Part shown: positions 35,927 to 43,951 of the stretch, piece by piece
Layout of the letters: each line of letters opens with the position of its first letter
Numbering within the stretch: position 1 is the stretch's first letter
NCBI GenBank assembly: GCA_000285855.2
Contig: HE978651.1
Span: 2,866,058 to 2,930,057, forward strand
Length of the DNA stretch: 64,000 nt
Reading direction: 5' to 3'
Source: Ruminococcus sp. JC304
GTDB taxonomy: Bacteria > Bacillota > Clostridia > Lachnospirales > Lachnospiraceae
Notes under the pieces: model-generated
Databases searched by the model: none
What the model was told of the DNA's origin: nothing
The model's input: the letters and a program-made list of their open reading frames with translations, nothing else
Position numbers and translations under genes: made by a program

Positions 35927-36012
35927 TATAATAGGTTTTGGATAGATGAAAACCACTCTCTATCTCCCCCCTCAAAAATGGACAGCTCCTGCAGCAATGC
36001 GGGAGCTGTTTA
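35927..36012 (+). ncRNA. Candidate small RNA with intrinsic terminator
   Basis: A TATAAT box (35927-35932) is followed by about 75 bases with two competing hairpins (GGTTTT/AAAACC; GATAGA/TCTATC), a C6 run, and a terminator stem (35982-35989 with 36002-36009) plus a T-rich tail. No reading frame fits. The -35 TTGACA at 35899 is 22 bp away, longer than normal, which weakens the case. Confidence 0.35.
35982..36009 (+). terminator. Intrinsic terminator upstream of arcC
   Basis: ACAGCTCC pairs with GGAGCTGT around a 12-base loop, followed by TTATTTTATTATTGTTTTTA. It lies 165 bases before arcC and before the arcC promoter, so it ends a separate transcript. Confidence 0.7.
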
Positions 36013-36062
36013 TTTTATTATTGTTTTTATTCGTTTTTAATTGCTGTTCGGAGAAGAATCTA

Positions 36063-36091
36063 TTGCATTTCCCCGGACAGTCTTTTATAAT
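36063..36091 (+). promoter_or_regulatory. Promoter of arcC
   Basis: -35 TTGCAT (36063-36068), 17-bp spacer, -10 TATAAT (36086-36091). An 84-base leader leads to the ATG. Confidence 0.65.
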
Positions 36092-36174
36092 GTAGTGTAT
36101 CATTATGATTATCTCGGGAGGCTTGAATCACAGCCACCTGTGTACAACAAAAATAAAGAAACGAGGTATTTCCC

Positions 36175-37107
36175 ATGAGCGAAAAAATTACAGTAGTTGC
36201 ATTGGGCCACAGAGCATTAGGTACAACTCTGCCAGAGCAGAAAATTGCCACAAAAAAAGCTGCCAAAGCTATTGCAGACCTTGTAGAAGCAGGAAACCGT
36301 GTAGTAATTTCACACAGTAACGGACCACAGGTCGGAATGATCCATACTGCTATGAACGAATTTGGTAAGGCACATCCGGATTATACATTTGCACCTATGT
36401 CCGTATGTTCTGCCATGAGCCAGGGCTACATCGGTTATGACCTTCAGACTGCCATCCGTGCAGAGCTGCTTTCCAGAGGTATTTACAAACCGGTTGCCAC
36501 TGTATTGACTCAGGTTGTGATCGATCCTTATGATGACGCTTTCGCAGAACCAGAGAAGATCATCGGCCGTGTCCTGACCAAGGAAGAAGCAGAAGCAGAG
36601 GAACATAAGGGTAATTTTGTTACAGAGCTTGCAGACGGTACCTACAAAAGAATCCTTGCTGCACCAAAGCCGCAGAAAATTGTAGAGCTTGAAACGATCC
36701 GCACACTTGTAGATGCGGGCGAGATCGTCATTGCAGCCGGAGGCGGCGGTATCCCTGTTATGGAGCAGGGAGTTGCCTTAAACGGTGCCAGTGCTATTAT
36801 CGAAAAAGACCTGACAAGCGGACTTCTGGCTCAGGAGTTAAATGCAGATACTCTTCTGATCCTGACCAGTGTAGAGAAGGTAAGCCTGAATCTTGACATG
36901 GATAATGAAGAATTCCTGGGTGAAATCTCTGTAGCAGATGCTAAAAAATATATGGATGAGAACCAGTTTGCACCGGGATCTATGTTGCCGAAATTTGAAG
37001 CGGGAGTCAGCTTTGTTGAAAAAGGAGACGGACGCCGGACTATTATTACGGATATTGCCCATGCGAAGGATGGGGTTTATGAGAAGACGGGGACTATAAT
37101 TAAATGA
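36175..37107 (+). CDS. arcC: Carbamate kinase
   Basis: Reversible transfer of phosphate between carbamoyl phosphate and ADP, yielding ATP in arginine, citrulline or allantoin fermentation. It has 310 aa, an amino-acid-kinase fold: VVALGHRALGTT (here with HRAL where many members have GNAL), SHSNGPQVG, IAAGGGGIPV and the late SMLPKFEAGVSFVEKG. GAGGT lies 7 bases before the ATG. It stands alone: no arginine deiminase or ornithine carbamoyltransferase is adjacent, so the source of carbamoyl phosphate is not shown. Confidence 0.95.
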   Translation: MSEKITVVALGHRALGTTLPEQKIATKKAAKAIADLVEAGNRVVISHSNGPQVGMIHTAMNEFGKAHPDYTFAPMSVCSAMSQGYIGYDLQTAIRAELLSRGIYKPVATVLTQVVIDPYDDAFAEPEKIIGRVLTKEEAEAEEHKGNFVTELADGTYKRILAAPKPQKIVELETIRTLVDAGEIVIAAGGGGIPVMEQGVALNGASAIIEKDLTSGLLAQELNADTLLILTSVEKVSLNLDMDNEEFLGEISVADAKKYMDENQFAPGSMLPKFEAGVSFVEKGDGRRTIITDIAHAKDGVYEKTGTIIK

Positions 37108-37118
37108 TGTTTTGCAAA

Positions 37119-37140
37119 GGGGACGCATAGCGGCGTCCCC
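37119..37140. other. GC-rich hairpin after arcC
   Basis: GGGGACGC pairs with GCGTCCCC, 12 bases after the arcC stop. There is no T-run, so it may be an mRNA-stabilising end rather than a terminator. Confidence 0.45.
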
Positions 37141-37157
37141 TCTGCACACCCCTCGCG

Positions 37158-37323
37158 CTAGAGCGTGTTTGAAAAAGGCTTTCTGCAAGATGTGCGTCAC
37201 AATTTGTGGTATATTTTGTCCGGATGAAGGCGCCGTAGCGGGCTACGGCAACTGAATTCGGGCAAAATATACCGCAAAGTGGGGCGTGCAGATTGCGGGA
37301 ATGATTTTTCAAACACGCTCTAG
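37158..37323. repeat. 166-bp palindromic element with 19-bp inverted ends (MITE-like)
   Basis: The ends are exact inverted copies: CTAGAGCGTGTTTGAAAAA (37158-37176) and its complement at 37305-37323. GCCGTAGC and GCTACGGC flank a GG at the exact centre (37240-37241), and the arms between also match imperfectly, so the element folds into one long hairpin. TA dinucleotides sit at both ends, consistent with TA-targeting insertion. There is no coding capacity. Confidence 0.75.
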
Positions 37324-37557
37324 TGTCTGACGGGAGGGGTGTTGTTGTTTTTAGGTATGGAAGGAGCTCCGGGTTGAGATATGAGGGAGCTTTTGTTAAC
37401 TTTACTTTGTTGGTGAGACGGACGGGGAGGCGGCGGGGCCTGCCCCTGATATTAGATTAGCCGAATCAAGCGAATATCCGCTTGACTGTTGGGATGGTAA
37501 TAGCAACGTTTTGAGATGTATTATAAAAAGAAGGTGTCTGGAAATAGACAGTCTTGC
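37324..37557. other. Gap after arcC with weak terminator and a dispersed repeat
   Basis: Holds AGCTCC...GGAGCT followed by TTTGTT (37365-37397), a possible arcC terminator; a GC-rich stretch near 37425-37445; and one copy of a dispersed repeat (37456-37485). No gene is evident. Confidence 0.4.
37456..37485 (-). repeat. Dispersed intergenic repeat, copy 1
   Basis: On the minus strand it reads TCAAGCGGATATTCGC then TTGATTCGGCTAAT. It shares both parts with the copy at 40667, but lacks the C5/G4 middle. Confidence 0.55.
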
Positions 37558-37601
37558 AAAAAGAAGGATGTAATTCGTTTTGAATTACATCCTTCTTTTT
37601 T
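37558..37601. terminator. Strong terminator after nrdD
   Basis: A perfect 19-bp stem (37558-37576 with 37582-37600), 5-base loop, A-run and T-run at the two ends. It starts 4 bases after the nrdD stop and works in both directions. Confidence 0.92.
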
Positions 37602-37604
37602 GGA

Positions 37605-39740
37605 TTACATGGATTTTCGTTCGGCGATTTCGGCCATTTTAGCTTCGTTGAGGCGGGTGTCACCGTGGACGCGGCTGTAGGAGAGATAGCCGTTCATGCG
37701 GTCGATTTTGGTCAGGTTTTTGGAACCGCATACGGGGCAGACATCCATTTCAAGTTCTTCATGTCCGCAGTCATCGCAATAGGCCAGGGAGAGATTGACT
37801 CCTTCGTAATAACCCAGAGCCATGGCGCGGCGGATGAGGGTTCGGACAGCTTCTTTATTGTAATCAATGGGATAACGGACGTACTGGATCTTACCTCCGT
37901 TGCACAGTTCCCAGAAGCGGCCTTCCAGATCCTGTTTTTCGATTGGGGTGACTTCTTCGGTTACATGACAGTGGAAGCTGTTGCTGACATAAGGACGATC
38001 AGAAACGCCTTCGATAATTCCATACATTTTGCGGAACTGTTCTACCTGAAGTCCGCAGAGGCTCTCTGCGGGAGTTCCATAGATTGCATAGAGATATCCA
38101 TCCTCTTCCTTAAATTTATTTACTTTTTCATTGATATATTTCAGAACTTCCAGTGCAAACTGGCCGTCCTCTGCAATGGATTTTCCATTATAAAGTTCCT
38201 GCAGCTCATTAAGAGCTGTGATTCCAAAGGATGCAGTCATGGGTTTGAGGATTTTGCCGATCTTTTCATTTGGTTTCAAACGACCGCCGTAGAAACCGCC
38301 CTCACAGTAAGCAAGAGGATTGGTAGAGGCACGCATCTGTCCCAGATATTCGTAGGTACGGATATGAAGGCTTCGGATCATTTCCAGATAGAAATCCAGC
38401 ACTTCATAGAAATCTCTGCTCTCTGCTCTGGCTTTGGCCAGGATCATAGGCAGATGAAGGCTTACTGCTCCAACATTAAATCTTCCTACAAATACAGGCA
38501 CATCCTTATCATCAGCAGGATACATACCGCCTCTTTCGTACCATGGGCTCAGGAAAGCACGACACCCCATAGGGCTGATCACCTTTCCGTACCGTTTGTA
38601 CATACTGGCAATATATCCCTTGCCTGACATGGAAAGCCAATCCGGATACATTGTTTTTGAAGAGCAGTCTACCCCCGCCTCAAAAACATCCTCGCAGCTT
38701 TTTCCTTTTCCATGGATCTTTTCATCATAAAGAAATACGATTTTAGGGAAAAGTACAGGCTTCTTGTGTCCTTCCTTACCCTGTCCGCCTTTGTGTACTG
38801 CCAAAAGTGACATACTGCACATTTTCTCAAACTGTCCGGTTCCCAGTCCCAGTGTGACAGTAACAAAGGGATAATCTCCTCTGGAGGACCCTACTGTATT
38901 CAGCTTATACTCAATTCCCTGCCATCCCTGGTCATAATCTCTACGGACTTTATCCAGTGCGCGCTCAATAGCCTTTTCTTCTCTTCCTACCCAGCTTGGA
39001 TCAGAATACTGCATAAACTCCTCAATATATCTGTCATAGCTTTTCTTTGCATAAGGTGCCAGGATCTTATCCACTTCCGGGACTGTAAATCCGCCATACT
39101 GCTGTGCGGCTGTACTCAGAATAATATCCCCCATAACATCAAATGCTGTATCCAGAGTTTTGGGTTCATTGTACCATACATTTCCCATCTCAAAGCCGTC
39201 CTTCAGCACAGCTGCAACATCAAAAAGACAACAATTCATAGTATCCAGACGGGCGGACTGATCATGAATATAGATATAACCATCCTTACATGCCTGAAGC
39301 TCATTACGGTTCATAAAAAATTTACGGTAAAGCTCTTTGTTCAGTTCATTAAAGATCAGGCTTCGCTTGGTAGCAACCAGAGCACTGTCTGTGTTGGCAT
39401 TGCTCTTATCACCAATATAACGAATTGCCTGACTCTTGGTATATACGTCATCCATCATGTGGATGAAATCCAGTTTATAATTTCTATAATCCCGGTAACT
39501 TTTAGCTACAGCCGGATTTACTCTCTCCAGGGCGCCCTCTACAATGTTGTGCATCTCCTGGATCTGGATCTCATTTTTTCCCAGGGAAGCTGCATGTTCC
39601 TCGGCAAACTTGCAGATAAAATCCTGTTCTTCCTCAGAAAAAGTATATAAAATCCTGGCTGCTGATTTATTCACAGCTGCTACGATCTTTTTGGAATTAA
39701 ATTCTTCCTTTGTTCCGTCTTTCTTTATTACATAAATCAT
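37605..39740 (-). CDS. nrdD: Anaerobic ribonucleoside-triphosphate reductase (class III)
   Basis: Glycyl-radical enzyme making dNTPs without oxygen. It has 711 aa: N-terminal ATP-cone regulatory domain (1-90), catalytic ten-stranded barrel, a zinc site of four cysteines (655, 658, 668, 671 in CDDCG and CPVCG), and the glycyl-radical loop RMNGYLSY with Gly684. Most NrdD proteins have RVCGY or RVTGY there; here Asn precedes the glycine. NrdR-like boxes lie upstream. No activase gene nrdG is adjacent or anywhere in the window, although the enzyme needs one. A second, only distantly similar NrdD lies at 53202. Confidence 0.93.
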   Translation of the reverse strand: MIYVIKKDGTKEEFNSKKIVAAVNKSAARILYTFSEEEQDFICKFAEEHAASLGKNEIQIQEMHNIVEGALERVNPAVAKSYRDYRNYKLDFIHMMDDVYTKSQAIRYIGDKSNANTDSALVATKRSLIFNELNKELYRKFFMNRNELQACKDGYIYIHDQSARLDTMNCCLFDVAAVLKDGFEMGNVWYNEPKTLDTAFDVMGDIILSTAAQQYGGFTVPEVDKILAPYAKKSYDRYIEEFMQYSDPSWVGREEKAIERALDKVRRDYDQGWQGIEYKLNTVGSSRGDYPFVTVTLGLGTGQFEKMCSMSLLAVHKGGQGKEGHKKPVLFPKIVFLYDEKIHGKGKSCEDVFEAGVDCSSKTMYPDWLSMSGKGYIASMYKRYGKVISPMGCRAFLSPWYERGGMYPADDKDVPVFVGRFNVGAVSLHLPMILAKARAESRDFYEVLDFYLEMIRSLHIRTYEYLGQMRASTNPLAYCEGGFYGGRLKPNEKIGKILKPMTASFGITALNELQELYNGKSIAEDGQFALEVLKYINEKVNKFKEEDGYLYAIYGTPAESLCGLQVEQFRKMYGIIEGVSDRPYVSNSFHCHVTEEVTPIEKQDLEGRFWELCNGGKIQYVRYPIDYNKEAVRTLIRRAMALGYYEGVNLSLAYCDDCGHEELEMDVCPVCGSKNLTKIDRMNGYLSYSRVHGDTRLNEAKMAEIAERKSM

Positions 39741-39756
39741 ACTTTTTCACTCCAAT

Positions 39757-39813
39757 ATACAAGATATAGTATAAAATATTGATTCGCCCCATATTTACGT
39801 CTATATGTGGTGT
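39757..39813 (-). promoter_or_regulatory. Two NrdR-like boxes upstream of nrdD
   Basis: Box 1 (39757-39772, minus) ATACTATATCTTGTAT matches the known NrdR consensus acaCwAtATaTwGtgt at 13 of 16. Box 2 (39798-39813) matches at about 11 of 16. They are 41 bp apart, close to four helical turns. Confidence 0.6.
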
Positions 39814-39861
39814 GCTTTACAAGTATAGCACATCGTCTGTAAAAAAGAAAGGGGGAAAATT

Positions 39862-40626
39862 TTATTCGTCATATTGCTGAATTTCATATAACCTGAAATA
39901 ATTATACTGTCCATCCAGAGAAGTAACTGTGAGATGATCGCCCTTGTGTAACTCCAGCTTCAGCTGCTGTCCCTCCTGATCAAAATCCCAGACTCCTCCA
40001 GTACCGTCTGCCGGAACGAACTCCAGCTCTATTCCCTCCCAGACAGCCTCCACAACATATTCTCCTGGTCCCATGAAGTCTTCTGTGTTGCTTTCCACAA
40101 CCTCATAATATTTATCTTCTGTATTCAGCATATAGTAATCATACTTATCCAGCTCAGAAGAAGACATCACCTTCTGGTCAGGCACTTCTTTTTTCTCTTT
40201 GTCATCTTTGTCAATGATTTTTGTCTTATATATAAATTCTTCAATTTGATGAGGCTTCCATGTTTCCAACACATCAGGAACATATTCTATAAGAGCTGCA
40301 AGAAGGGCAATCACCATCCAGAATATGACCATCTTTTTTCCTTTTTTCTTTTCCTCAGTTCCACTCTGTTTTCCGGAGGTGTATGTTTTTGAAACAGTTC
40401 TCCCAGCAGTCTTTTTCTTTGTATAATCCGCGCCGCCCTTCCGGTCAGGGAGAGGGATCTCGCTCTGATCCATTTCTCTTCTCACCTTTGCCGAAGAATG
40501 GCGGTAATGCTCAGAACGATCCTCATTAAGATGGTACATAACCGCATCGTTTCTATAAGGCATTCCACAGTATTTACAGCGTCCGTTTACGATTGGTCCG
40601 TCACATACCTGGCATCTTTTTCCCAT
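39862..40626 (-). CDS. Zinc-ribbon single-span membrane protein, function unknown
   Basis: A 254-aa protein not recognised beyond its parts. The N-terminal zinc ribbon has Cys5, 8, 17 and 20 (CQVC and CKYC). A charged basic linker follows (21-98), then one membrane segment about 99-116, then an acidic exported domain of about 135 residues with beta-type motifs (GEYVVEAVWEGIELE, GDHLTVTSLDGQYNYFRLYEI). The zinc ribbon should face the cytosol and the C-terminal domain the outside. It is transcribed alone, between asnA (divergent) and nrdD. A sensing or assembly role is possible, but no evidence decides it. Confidence 0.75.
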   Translation of the reverse strand: MGKRCQVCDGPIVNGRCKYCGMPYRNDAVMYHLNEDRSEHYRHSSAKVRREMDQSEIPLPDRKGGADYTKKKTAGRTVSKTYTSGKQSGTEEKKKGKKMVIFWMVIALLAALIEYVPDVLETWKPHQIEEFIYKTKIIDKDDKEKKEVPDQKVMSSSELDKYDYYMLNTEDKYYEVVESNTEDFMGPGEYVVEAVWEGIELEFVPADGTGGVWDFDQEGQQLKLELHKGDHLTVTSLDGQYNYFRLYEIQQYDE

Positions 40627-40666
40627 ATTCTATCCCCCACTTCACAAATCATTGTATAATGTTCCA

Positions 40667-40719
40667 AATCAAGCGGATATTCGCAACCCCCGCAGGGGAC
40701 TTACTTGATTCGGTTAATC
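40667..40719 (+). repeat. Dispersed intergenic repeat, copy 2
   Basis: Begins AATCAAGCGGATATTCGCA, then a C5-GCA-G4 hairpin, then CTTACTTGATTCGGTTAATC. AATCAAG and CTTGATT are inverted ends. Its second part recurs at 44995-45032 with only a few changes. Confidence 0.65.
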
Positions 40720-40773
40720 TCTGTAGTTTCATAAATAATTGTAACATTTTACGCTAATCTTGCAAGATGAAAA

Positions 40774-40802
40774 TTGCCAATCGCACTTTTTCCTGTTATA
40801 AT
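40774..40802 (+). promoter_or_regulatory. Promoter of asnA
   Basis: -35 TTGCCA (40774-40779), 17-bp spacer, -10 TATAAT (40797-40802). Confidence 0.7.
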
Positions 40803-40869
40803 AGCGTGGTGTAAAATAAATGAATATTCAATCAGAATATGACAACCAAACTATAGGAGGACTACAATA

Positions 40870-41877
40870 ATGGAACAGATTAAAATTCCTGATGGTTATC
40901 ATTCAGCCTTAAACCTCCATGATACCCAGATTGCAATTAAGACTGTGAAGGATTTCTTTCAGCAGACTCTGGCTCAGAAGCTGAATCTGCTTCGTGTTTC
41001 AGCTCCGGTTTTCGTCAATCCTTCATCTGGTCTGAACGACAACTTAAATGGCGTAGAGCGCCCTGTAAGTTTTGATATTAAAGGACAGCCGGAAAATGCC
41101 GAGATCGTACATTCCCTGGCCAAATGGAAAAGATATGCCTTGAAAAAATACGGCTTTGCCCAGGGCGAGGGTCTCTATACCGACATGATCGCGATCCGTC
41201 GAGATGAAGACCTGGACAATATTCATTCTGTATATGTAGACCAGTGGGACTGGGAAAAAATCATCGGCAAAGACCAGCGCAACATGGATACCCTTGTTTC
41301 CACTGTCCGCACGATTTATAGTGTTCTCAGAAAAACTGAGAAATATATGGCAGTACAGTATGATTACATCGAAGAAATCCTGCCAAGAGAAATTGCCTTT
41401 GTCAGCACTCAGGAATTGGTGGATATGTATCCTGAACTGACTCCCAAGGAACGTGAATATCAGATTGTCAAAGAAAAGGGGGCTGTATTCCTTATGCAGG
41501 TAGGCAAAACCCTGACTAACGGTGAACGCCATGACGGACGTGCCCCGGACTATGATGACTGGGAATTAAACGGTGATATCCTTGTATATTATCCGGTTCT
41601 TGATATTGCTCTGGAGCTTTCCTCCATGGGTATCCGAGTAGACGAAGACTCTCTGGACAAACAGCTTACCATTGCAGGCTGTGATGACAGAAGAGAGCTT
41701 CCTTTCCAGAAAGCGATCCTGAACAAAGAGCTTCCATATACCATCGGCGGTGGTATCGGACAGTCCCGTATCTGTATGTTCTTCCTTCGCAAGGCACATA
41801 TCGGCGAAGTACACGCTTCCCTGTGGTCCCAGGATATAATGAATGAGGCAATGGAAAAAGGTGTTCAGCTTCTGTAA
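40870..41877 (+). CDS. asnA: Aspartate--ammonia ligase (AsnA-type asparagine synthetase)
   Basis: Makes asparagine from aspartate, ammonia and ATP through an aspartyl-AMP; related to class II aminoacyl-tRNA synthetases. It has 335 aa. Family features: IKTVKDFFQQTLAQKLNLLRVSAPVF split over the N-terminus, VERPVSFDI, HSVYVDQWDWEKII, and the C-terminal TIGGGIGQSRICMFFL. AGGAGG lies before the ATG. It uses free ammonia, fitting an anaerobic gut lifestyle. The CBS protein gene follows 71 bases later. Confidence 0.96.
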   Translation: MEQIKIPDGYHSALNLHDTQIAIKTVKDFFQQTLAQKLNLLRVSAPVFVNPSSGLNDNLNGVERPVSFDIKGQPENAEIVHSLAKWKRYALKKYGFAQGEGLYTDMIAIRRDEDLDNIHSVYVDQWDWEKIIGKDQRNMDTLVSTVRTIYSVLRKTEKYMAVQYDYIEEILPREIAFVSTQELVDMYPELTPKEREYQIVKEKGAVFLMQVGKTLTNGERHDGRAPDYDDWELNGDILVYYPVLDIALELSSMGIRVDEDSLDKQLTIAGCDDRRELPFQKAILNKELPYTIGGGIGQSRICMFFLRKAHIGEVHASLWSQDIMNEAMEKGVQLL

Positions 41878-41948
41878 TTTTGACCAAAAATCATCGGTGT
41901 GTTCACAGATTTTTCGAAAAATTTTAATGTAATGGGGTAAATACAAAA

Positions 41949-42383
41949 GTGAATATTTTATTTTTTTTAACACCAAAAAGCGATGTAGCATACATATTTG
42001 AAAATGAAACCCTGAGACAGACACTGGAGAAAATGGAACACCGGAAGTTTTCCTGCATTCCTCTCCTCAGTCTGGACGGCAAATACAGAGGAACCATTTC
42101 CGAGGGGGATCTTCTCTGGGGAATGAAGACCCTGAATGTTCCCGATATCAAAGCAGCTGAGGGAATTTCTATTATGGCAATCCCACGGAGAGCCACTTAC
42201 AAGGCGGTACACGCAGATTCCAATATGGAGGACCTGTTAGACAAAGCCATCAATCAGAATTATGTTCCGGTGACAGATGACCAGGGCTATTTTATCGGAA
42301 TCATCACCCGAAAAGAAATTATCAAATATTGCTACAAAGAACTAAAAAAGTATGAGTCATCCAATAAACCGGAAACAGAATAA
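41949..42383 (+). CDS. CBS-domain pair protein
   Basis: A 144-aa stand-alone protein with two CBS domains: one from about 3-60 (FLTPKSDVAYIFENETLRQTLEKM, YRGTISEGDLLW) and one about 75-135 (VHADSNMEDLLDKAINQNYVPVTDDQGYFIGIITRKEII split). Such pairs bind adenosine nucleotides and usually regulate a partner. The start is GTG, 10 bases after GGGGT; no ATG is available near it. It lies 71 bases after asnA on the same strand, so it may be cotranscribed, but a link to asparagine synthesis is only a guess. Confidence 0.85.
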   Translation: MNILFFLTPKSDVAYIFENETLRQTLEKMEHRKFSCIPLLSLDGKYRGTISEGDLLWGMKTLNVPDIKAAEGISIMAIPRRATYKAVHADSNMEDLLDKAINQNYVPVTDDQGYFIGIITRKEIIKYCYKELKKYESSNKPETE

Positions 42384-42393
42384 TTCCAGACTC

Positions 42394-42432
42394 AAAAAAA
42401 GATTGCGGATCCATCAACCCGCAATCTTTTTT
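42394..42432. terminator. Bidirectional terminator
   Basis: AAAGATTGCGG pairs with CCGCAATCTTT around a loop, with A-run and T-run. It serves the CBS gene and the converging amino acid transporter operon. Confidence 0.9.
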
Positions 42433-42447
42433 ATTTCTATTATAAAA

Positions 42448-43188
42448 TTATAAAACTTTGGATAAAAACTCTTTCAGTCTTGGATTCTTCGGATTTGCAA
42501 AAAACTGCTCCGGAGTATTCTCCTCCTGTATCTTGCCATCATCAATAAAAAGAACTCTGGTTGCCACTTCTCTTGCAAATCCCATCTCATGAGTAACTAC
42601 AGCCATAGTCATACCTGACTGTGCAAGTTCCTTCATCAGTTCCAGAACCTCACCTACCATCTCAGGGTCAAGTGCAGAAGTGGGCTCATCAAAAAGCATC
42701 ACATCAGGATTCATAGCCAGGGCACGGGCAATAGCAATACGCTGTTTCTGTCCACCGGAAAGCCTGTCCGGATATGCATCTGCCTTATCCGGCAGCCCTA
42801 CACGCTCCAGAAGCTCATCTGCTCTCTTTGAAGCTTCCTCTTTTGTCATCAGCTTCAGTTCCACAGGTGCCAGCATAATATTCTCTTTTACAGTCTTATG
42901 CGGAAAAAGATTAAACTGCTGGAACACCATTCCGATCTTCTGGCGATGTCTGTTAATATCAACCTTCGGATCTGTGATATCTGTTCCCTCAAAGAGGATC
43001 TGTCCTCCTGTCGGAACCTCAAGAAGATTTAAAGATCTGAGGAAAGTAGATTTACCGGAACCGGAAGGACCGATGATGGCCACTACTTCTCCCTGACAGA
43101 TATCAGTTGTAATCCCGTCAAGAACCTGATTTCCGCCAAAGTTCTTTTTCAGATCCTTTACCTGGATCAATACATTCTTATCGCTCAC
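42448..43188 (-). CDS. glnQ: Polar amino acid ABC transporter, ATP-binding protein
   Basis: ATPase of a polar amino acid importer, 246 aa. Walker A GPSGSGKS near 36-43, Q-loop in [15 protein letters not shown], signature [15 protein letters not shown], Walker [14 protein letters not shown] and the switch His in [11 protein letters not shown]. It overlaps the permease gene by 11 bases. It is the last gene of a binding protein, permease, ATPase operon. The substrate is probably glutamine, glutamate, cystine or a similar polar amino acid; sequence does not decide. Confidence 0.95.
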   Translation of the reverse strand: MSDKNVLIQVKDLKKNFGGNQVLDGITTDICQGEVVAIIGPSGSGKSTFLRSLNLLEVPTGGQILFEGTDITDPKVDINRHRQKIGMVFQQFNLFPHKTVKENIMLAPVELKLMTKEEASKRADELLERVGLPDKADAYPDRLSGGQKQRIAIARALAMNPDVMLFDEPTSALDPEMVGEVLELMKELAQSGMTMAVVTHEMGFAREVATRVLFIDDGKIQEENTPEQFFANPKNPRLKEFLSKVL

Positions 43189-43885
43189 TGGTTCTTAATC
43201 TCCTTTCCAGTTTATTCATTCCCCATGTAAGGATTCCAATGATCACAAGATAGATCACTGCTGCTGCCATCAGTGGCCAGAACGCATTATAGGTACGGCT
43301 CTGGATCAGCATTGCGCCCTTTGTAAGATCCATCATACCAATATAACCAATGATGGATGTCTCTTTAATCAGTACGATAAATTCATTTACCAGTGCAGGA
43401 AGTACATTCTTAAATGCCTGAGGGATGATGATCAGACGCATGGTCTGAGCAAAATTCAGTCCCAGGCTTCGTCCTGCTTCTGTCTGTCCCTGATCAATAG
43501 ACATAATACCGGAACGAACGATCTCGGCTACATATGCACCGGAGTTAATACCGAAAGCAAGTCCGCCTACGATGATCTTGTTAATACTTACAGCACCGAA
43601 AATTACAAAATTCATGATCAGCAGCTGGATCATGGTCGGTGTTCCACGGATTACAGTCAGATACACTCTGCAGATTGCATTAAGGACCTTAAAAGAACCT
43701 GACTTATCATGTGCTGAACGGATAATGGCTACTAAAAAACCAATGATCAGACCAATGATCAACGCACATACTGTGATGATAAGAGTTGTTTTCAAACCAT
43801 CCAAAAGCCAGAGATAACGGTCATCTTTAATAAAGTTCAGATAAAAATCTTCTTTTATACTTGCTAATATCATAGGATTATTCAT
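43178..43885 (-). CDS. Polar amino acid ABC transporter, permease
   Basis: HisM/GlnP-type inner component, 235 aa with five membrane segments. The N-terminal half has [19 protein letters not shown]; the EAA loop that contacts the ATPase is seen in [33 protein letters not shown] (about 132-164; conserved Glu, Ala, Gly). [10 protein letters not shown] marks the family. It lies 66 bases after the binding-protein gene. Confidence 0.94.
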   Translation of the reverse strand: MNNPMILASIKEDFYLNFIKDDRYLWLLDGLKTTLIITVCALIIGLIIGFLVAIIRSAHDKSGSFKVLNAICRVYLTVIRGTPTMIQLLIMNFVIFGAVSINKIIVGGLAFGINSGAYVAEIVRSGIMSIDQGQTEAGRSLGLNFAQTMRLIIIPQAFKNVLPALVNEFIVLIKETSIIGYIGMMDLTKGAMLIQSRTYNAFWPLMAAAVIYLVIIGILTWGMNKLERRLRTSER

Positions 43886-43951
43886 AACAACCTCTGTCCC
43901 CGAAAAGAGAGCTGTTGGCAGATTGTCAACAGCTCTGTTGTATCGTTTCTA

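Larger units (their letters stand above)
40627..40869. other. Divergent control region between zinc-ribbon gene and asnA
   Basis: Contains dispersed repeat copy 2 (40667-40719), the asnA promoter and a 60-base asnA leader. No T-box signature is seen in that short leader. Confidence 0.5.

Noticed and set aside
35921-35980. 6C-type RNA
   Set aside because: Only one C6 run is present and it is not in a hairpin loop, unlike the 6C family with C-rich loops on two stems.
40803-40869. T-box leader for asnA
   Set aside because: The leader is only about 60 bases, with no specifier loop, T-box motif or terminator.
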